This document shows, one piece after another, positions 4,128 through 6,552 of a stretch of 6,552 nt of DNA. Origin of the DNA: CAZSTA01 sp964609495 [NCBI: uncultured bacterium] (GTDB taxonomy: Bacteria; CAZSTA01); NCBI GenBank assembly GCA_964609495.1, contig CAZSTA010000016.1:7691-14242 (forward strand), read 5' to 3'. Numbering within the stretch: position 1 is the first letter of the stretch; each line of letters starts with the position of its first letter. The position numbers and the translations under genes were made by a program. The notes beneath the pieces were generated by a model. The model was not told where the DNA came from and did no database searches. It saw nothing but the letters and a program-made list of their open reading frames with translations.

Positions 4128-6542
4128 CTATTGTTTCGCCGAAGAAATAGATATAGTGATTTTAGAAGTCGCGGGAATCGATATGGAAAAAGTCCGTTGT
4201 TCATCTTCAACTTGAGGTTTGATCTCCTCTTCATTCCTCTTGATACTTATTGGGTTATGGGAATAAACTACTACGCTTGTCTCTACCTCCTCTTCCCAAG
4301 GATTCTCCACCGTTATCTTGAACTTGTCTTCCTCGTTCTCGGTCTCAATTAGATCAAGATACTCCACACATCCAGCCGCTCTATTATCGAAGTCGATCAA
4401 TATCCCTCCAAAATCCTCTTTGCATACCAGAGCCGCATGAGTGATCCAACTTATATCGCCAATATGAGAGATAGTCTCCCGTATATTTCCCTCGAATACT
4501 AACAATCCCTCGCAGGTCATCCCCGCCTTTCCTTCCTGCTCTCCGTCATATCTGATCAGACCTTGGGGGGCGCTCTTGATGGTATCTATAGCTCGATCTA
4601 AGAAGTAACTATCACCGGTCAATCTCCATAGAGTCAATAACATCGAGGCGTTCATATTTCCATAGCGATGCCCGCTGAATCCGATCGATTTGAATTTGAC
4701 GGATTCGAAATAGCTACCCTCGGGCATTCGAGTATTCCAAGCGAACTTGAAGCTACAAGCATAGTGGGCTAATAACTTGGCGCACTTCAACCATCTCTCG
4801 TCCTTAGTTTGCAGGTAAAGTTCTAGATATCCTCGCAGAGAGTGACTAGCGGTCTCATCTAAACCCACGCGAGGGGCGTTATCGACCGGGTCTAGGAGCG
4901 GACAGCCACGAGAGAAGATTCGATCATAGTAATATCCAGCGGCTCTCTCCGCCACTTCTAAGTACCTCCTCTCACCAGTTATCCCATAGGCTCTGGAGAG
5001 GGCTGCTACCCAATCCATATTGAGATAGTCGGGCCTATTCCAGAGGGTCCTTTTGGTCACCGTCCTCCCATCTTCAGGATCGAAGAACATCCCGAATACA
5101 CCATTAGGAGCAATTCTACATAGAGTATCTAAATTGCTCAGAGCCGTATCTTTCCATTTCGGCTTGTCTATTCCCTTCTCCTTCGCATACTCATAAGCTC
5201 TGAGCATAAAATAAACCGTCTCGGATACGGGGGTCCCGGCTATTTTATTTTTGGGGATATCGAAGTTCTCTCCAGGAGTGCCAGTTCCTCGCCACCAAGC
5301 TAGATCCGCGCTCCACTTCTTCGTGATCTCGTTGAAGGCGGAGTAGTAGAAACCAGAAGGACTCACCGCCGAGGCGATATTATCGAGAACTTTAGTCGCC
5401 TTATCTATCATCTCCTCGTTATTAAGGTGGTATCCCAATCTTAACAGATGATAGCCAGATGTTCCTCCATTAGTCCAGCCAACGGTCATTCCGCGTTCAC
5501 GGAAGGATTTTCCCCCATCGTAGTTGAGCGTCTCCTGAAATATGTTGAACTCCTCGACATAATGATAGAGAAAGCCCTTGCCAAGCAATTGCAAAGTCTG
5601 CTCTGGACTCGACCAGTGGTTATAATCTCCTTTATCGCTATTCCTGTAATACCAAGCTTTGTAGAAGGGTCCGTAGCTATGAACTTCCTCGGATCGAGTG
5701 GCATAATGGAAGACATCGAAGTTGAGTTTATCACCCGGGGATATCCTAAAGCAAGGATTTATCCCCATCATATTCGTCCACAAGACTTGATTTAATCTTT
5801 GGGGATGCTCATATATCATGGGATAACCTATACCTCCATACCATCGCCCTTTACTATCGAGTCCTACTGCTAGACAGCTAGCTCTATCTCCATAATAGGG
5901 GAGAGTGGCGATGCCATAAGCGTTATCCTTCCAATGGAAGAAGAAAAGAGGGGTCGGTTGAGAGACGGTAGCATAGCGAGAGGAAGAATCGATAGGAAGA
6001 TATAGTCTCTTCTCCCTCATCTTATCCCACTCTATTAGATCGTCAGGTATTCCCCCTTCAGCGTATCGCTTTGAACCAGCCATATAGAAGGATGGATTAT
6101 CGGTGTTGAGGGTGTACCAACTCTCCGCTCCTAATATCCAGGTATCCCTATCCCCAACATATTCGAAGGTTAGATTCTCTATGAAACAATAGACTCCCGC
6201 CCACTCCTCGGCGGTTATCTTCCCGGTGACATTCCAGGGATTAGACTCGGCATCGAGCAATTTGGAGGAAAAAGTCAGGGTCTTATCATCAACCTTCTTC
6301 AATTTTTCTATATTAGTGCCTCTTCTCTGAGTCACAAAAGAGGTGATAATAAACGATCCATAATCCTCATCACTATATGATATTAGTTCCCAATTATCAT
6401 TTTTCTCGGAATATATACCAATAGTCCAATCGCTATCTCGCTTCAAGCAAGCTAAAGCGCTAGTAGGAGTAACTATCACGGTATCAGCTACTCCATCACC
6501 ATTAAAATCCTCCTCGACGATCCTTATGTCCTGATCTGCCAT
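4128..6542 (-). CDS. Putative six-hairpin (alpha/alpha toroid) carbohydrate-active protein
   Basis: This 804-aa protein has no family I can name with certainty. Residues 12-20 (DFNGDGVAD) form an EF-hand/FG-GAP-like calcium loop. Residues about 20-285 are rich in beta strands and aromatics, like the N-terminal beta-sandwich of many glycoside hydrolases and polysaccharide lyases. Residues about 310-710 show repeated helix pairs with the AYxxTGDxxYLxxAxxxA pattern (for example 518-534 and 637-651), typical of alpha/alpha toroid enzymes. A final beta domain spans about 735-802. Candidate pocket residues are W356, the AWWRGTGTPGENFD segment (415-428), E441, D510, D562/E563 and H625; these are guesses from sequence character. 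The ATG follows an in-frame TGA with GGTGA as a weak ribosome site, so no longer start is possible. There is no signal peptide, unusual if the substrate is extracellular. It is probably the first visible gene of the minus-strand group. Confidence 0.72.
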   Translation of the reverse strand: MADQDIRIVEEDFNGDGVADTVIVTPTSALACLKRDSDWTIGIYSEKNDNWELISYSDEDYGSFIITSFVTQRRGTNIEKLKKVDDKTLTFSSKLLDAESNPWNVTGKITAEEWAGVYCFIENLTFEYVGDRDTWILGAESWYTLNTDNPSFYMAGSKRYAEGGIPDDLIEWDKMREKRLYLPIDSSSRYATVSQPTPLFFFHWKDNAYGIATLPYYGDRASCLAVGLDSKGRWYGGIGYPMIYEHPQRLNQVLWTNMMGINPCFRISPGDKLNFDVFHYATRSEEVHSYGPFYKAWYYRNSDKGDYNHWSSPEQTLQLLGKGFLYHYVEEFNIFQETLNYDGGKSFRERGMTVGWTNGGTSGYHLLRLGYHLNNEEMIDKATKVLDNIASAVSPSGFYYSAFNEITKKWSADLAWWRGTGTPGENFDIPKNKIAGTPVSETVYFMLRAYEYAKEKGIDKPKWKDTALSNLDTLCRIAPNGVFGMFFDPEDGRTVTKRTLWNRPDYLNMDWVAALSRAYGITGERRYLEVAERAAGYYYDRIFSRGCPLLDPVDNAPRVGLDETASHSLRGYLELYLQTKDERWLKCAKLLAHYACSFKFAWNTRMPEGSYFESVKFKSIGFSGHRYGNMNASMLLTLWRLTGDSYFLDRAIDTIKSAPQGLIRYDGEQEGKAGMTCEGLLVFEGNIRETISHIGDISWITHAALVCKEDFGGILIDFDNRAAGCVEYLDLIETENEEDKFKITVENPWEEEVETSVVVYSHNPISIKRNEEEIKPQVEDEQRTFSISIPATSKITISISSAKQ

Positions 6543-6552
6543 TCACTTCACC

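Noticed and set aside
5448-5795. Plus-strand 115-aa and minus-strand 82-aa open frames within the 804-aa gene
   Set aside because: Both overlap the 804-aa protein in alternative frames without motifs or separate start signals; the long frame explains the region.

Overview
The window looks like bacterial chromosome from an uncultured, probably Gram-negative lineage. The reasons are a strong Shine-Dalgarno sequence (GAGGAGGAG) before the TPR gene, a Sec-type signal peptide on that protein, long ORFs in the standard code and intermediate GC with many ATA and CTA codons. No marker gene fixes the taxonomy, so this is an inference.

Layout. Three long genes lie on the minus strand and read right to left. 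The first (4128-6542) encodes an 804-aa protein with a beta-sandwich, helical-toroid, beta-sandwich architecture typical of carbohydrate-active enzymes. It is followed after 54 nt by an exported 524-aa CsgG/FlgO/TolB-like plus TPR protein (2499-4073). After another 116 nt comes a 698-aa ferredoxin-ASKHA protein of the RACo type (286-2382), an ATP-dependent reductive activator of corrinoid proteins. At the left edge, positions 2-109 on the plus strand are probably the 3' end of a convergent gene. The spacing allows one transcript for the three minus-strand genes, but their predicted roles do not form one obvious pathway, and hairpins in both gaps suggest partial separation.

The notable non-gene content is a set of palindromic elements. 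A 49-bp element with 13-bp perfect arms and a conserved non-palindromic loop occurs twice in the same orientation with 44/49 matching bases. One copy (136-184) is in the convergent intergenic region. The other (1729-1777) lies inside the corrinoid-activator gene, where it is translated in frame as 16 residues in an extended low-complexity linker. A third hairpin (2434-2501) has the same arm motif with a paired base change in both arms but a different loop, and it overlaps the TPR gene stop codon. The convergent region 118-243 also holds a 15-bp perfect terminator-like hairpin directly abutting the first copy. A 13/14-bp outer inverted repeat encloses both hairpins.

The best candidate for something undescribed is therefore this small dispersed palindromic repeat family that tolerates insertion into protein-coding sequence, analogous in principle to Rickettsia palindromic elements. 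No CRISPR array, tRNA, rRNA or transposase gene was seen.
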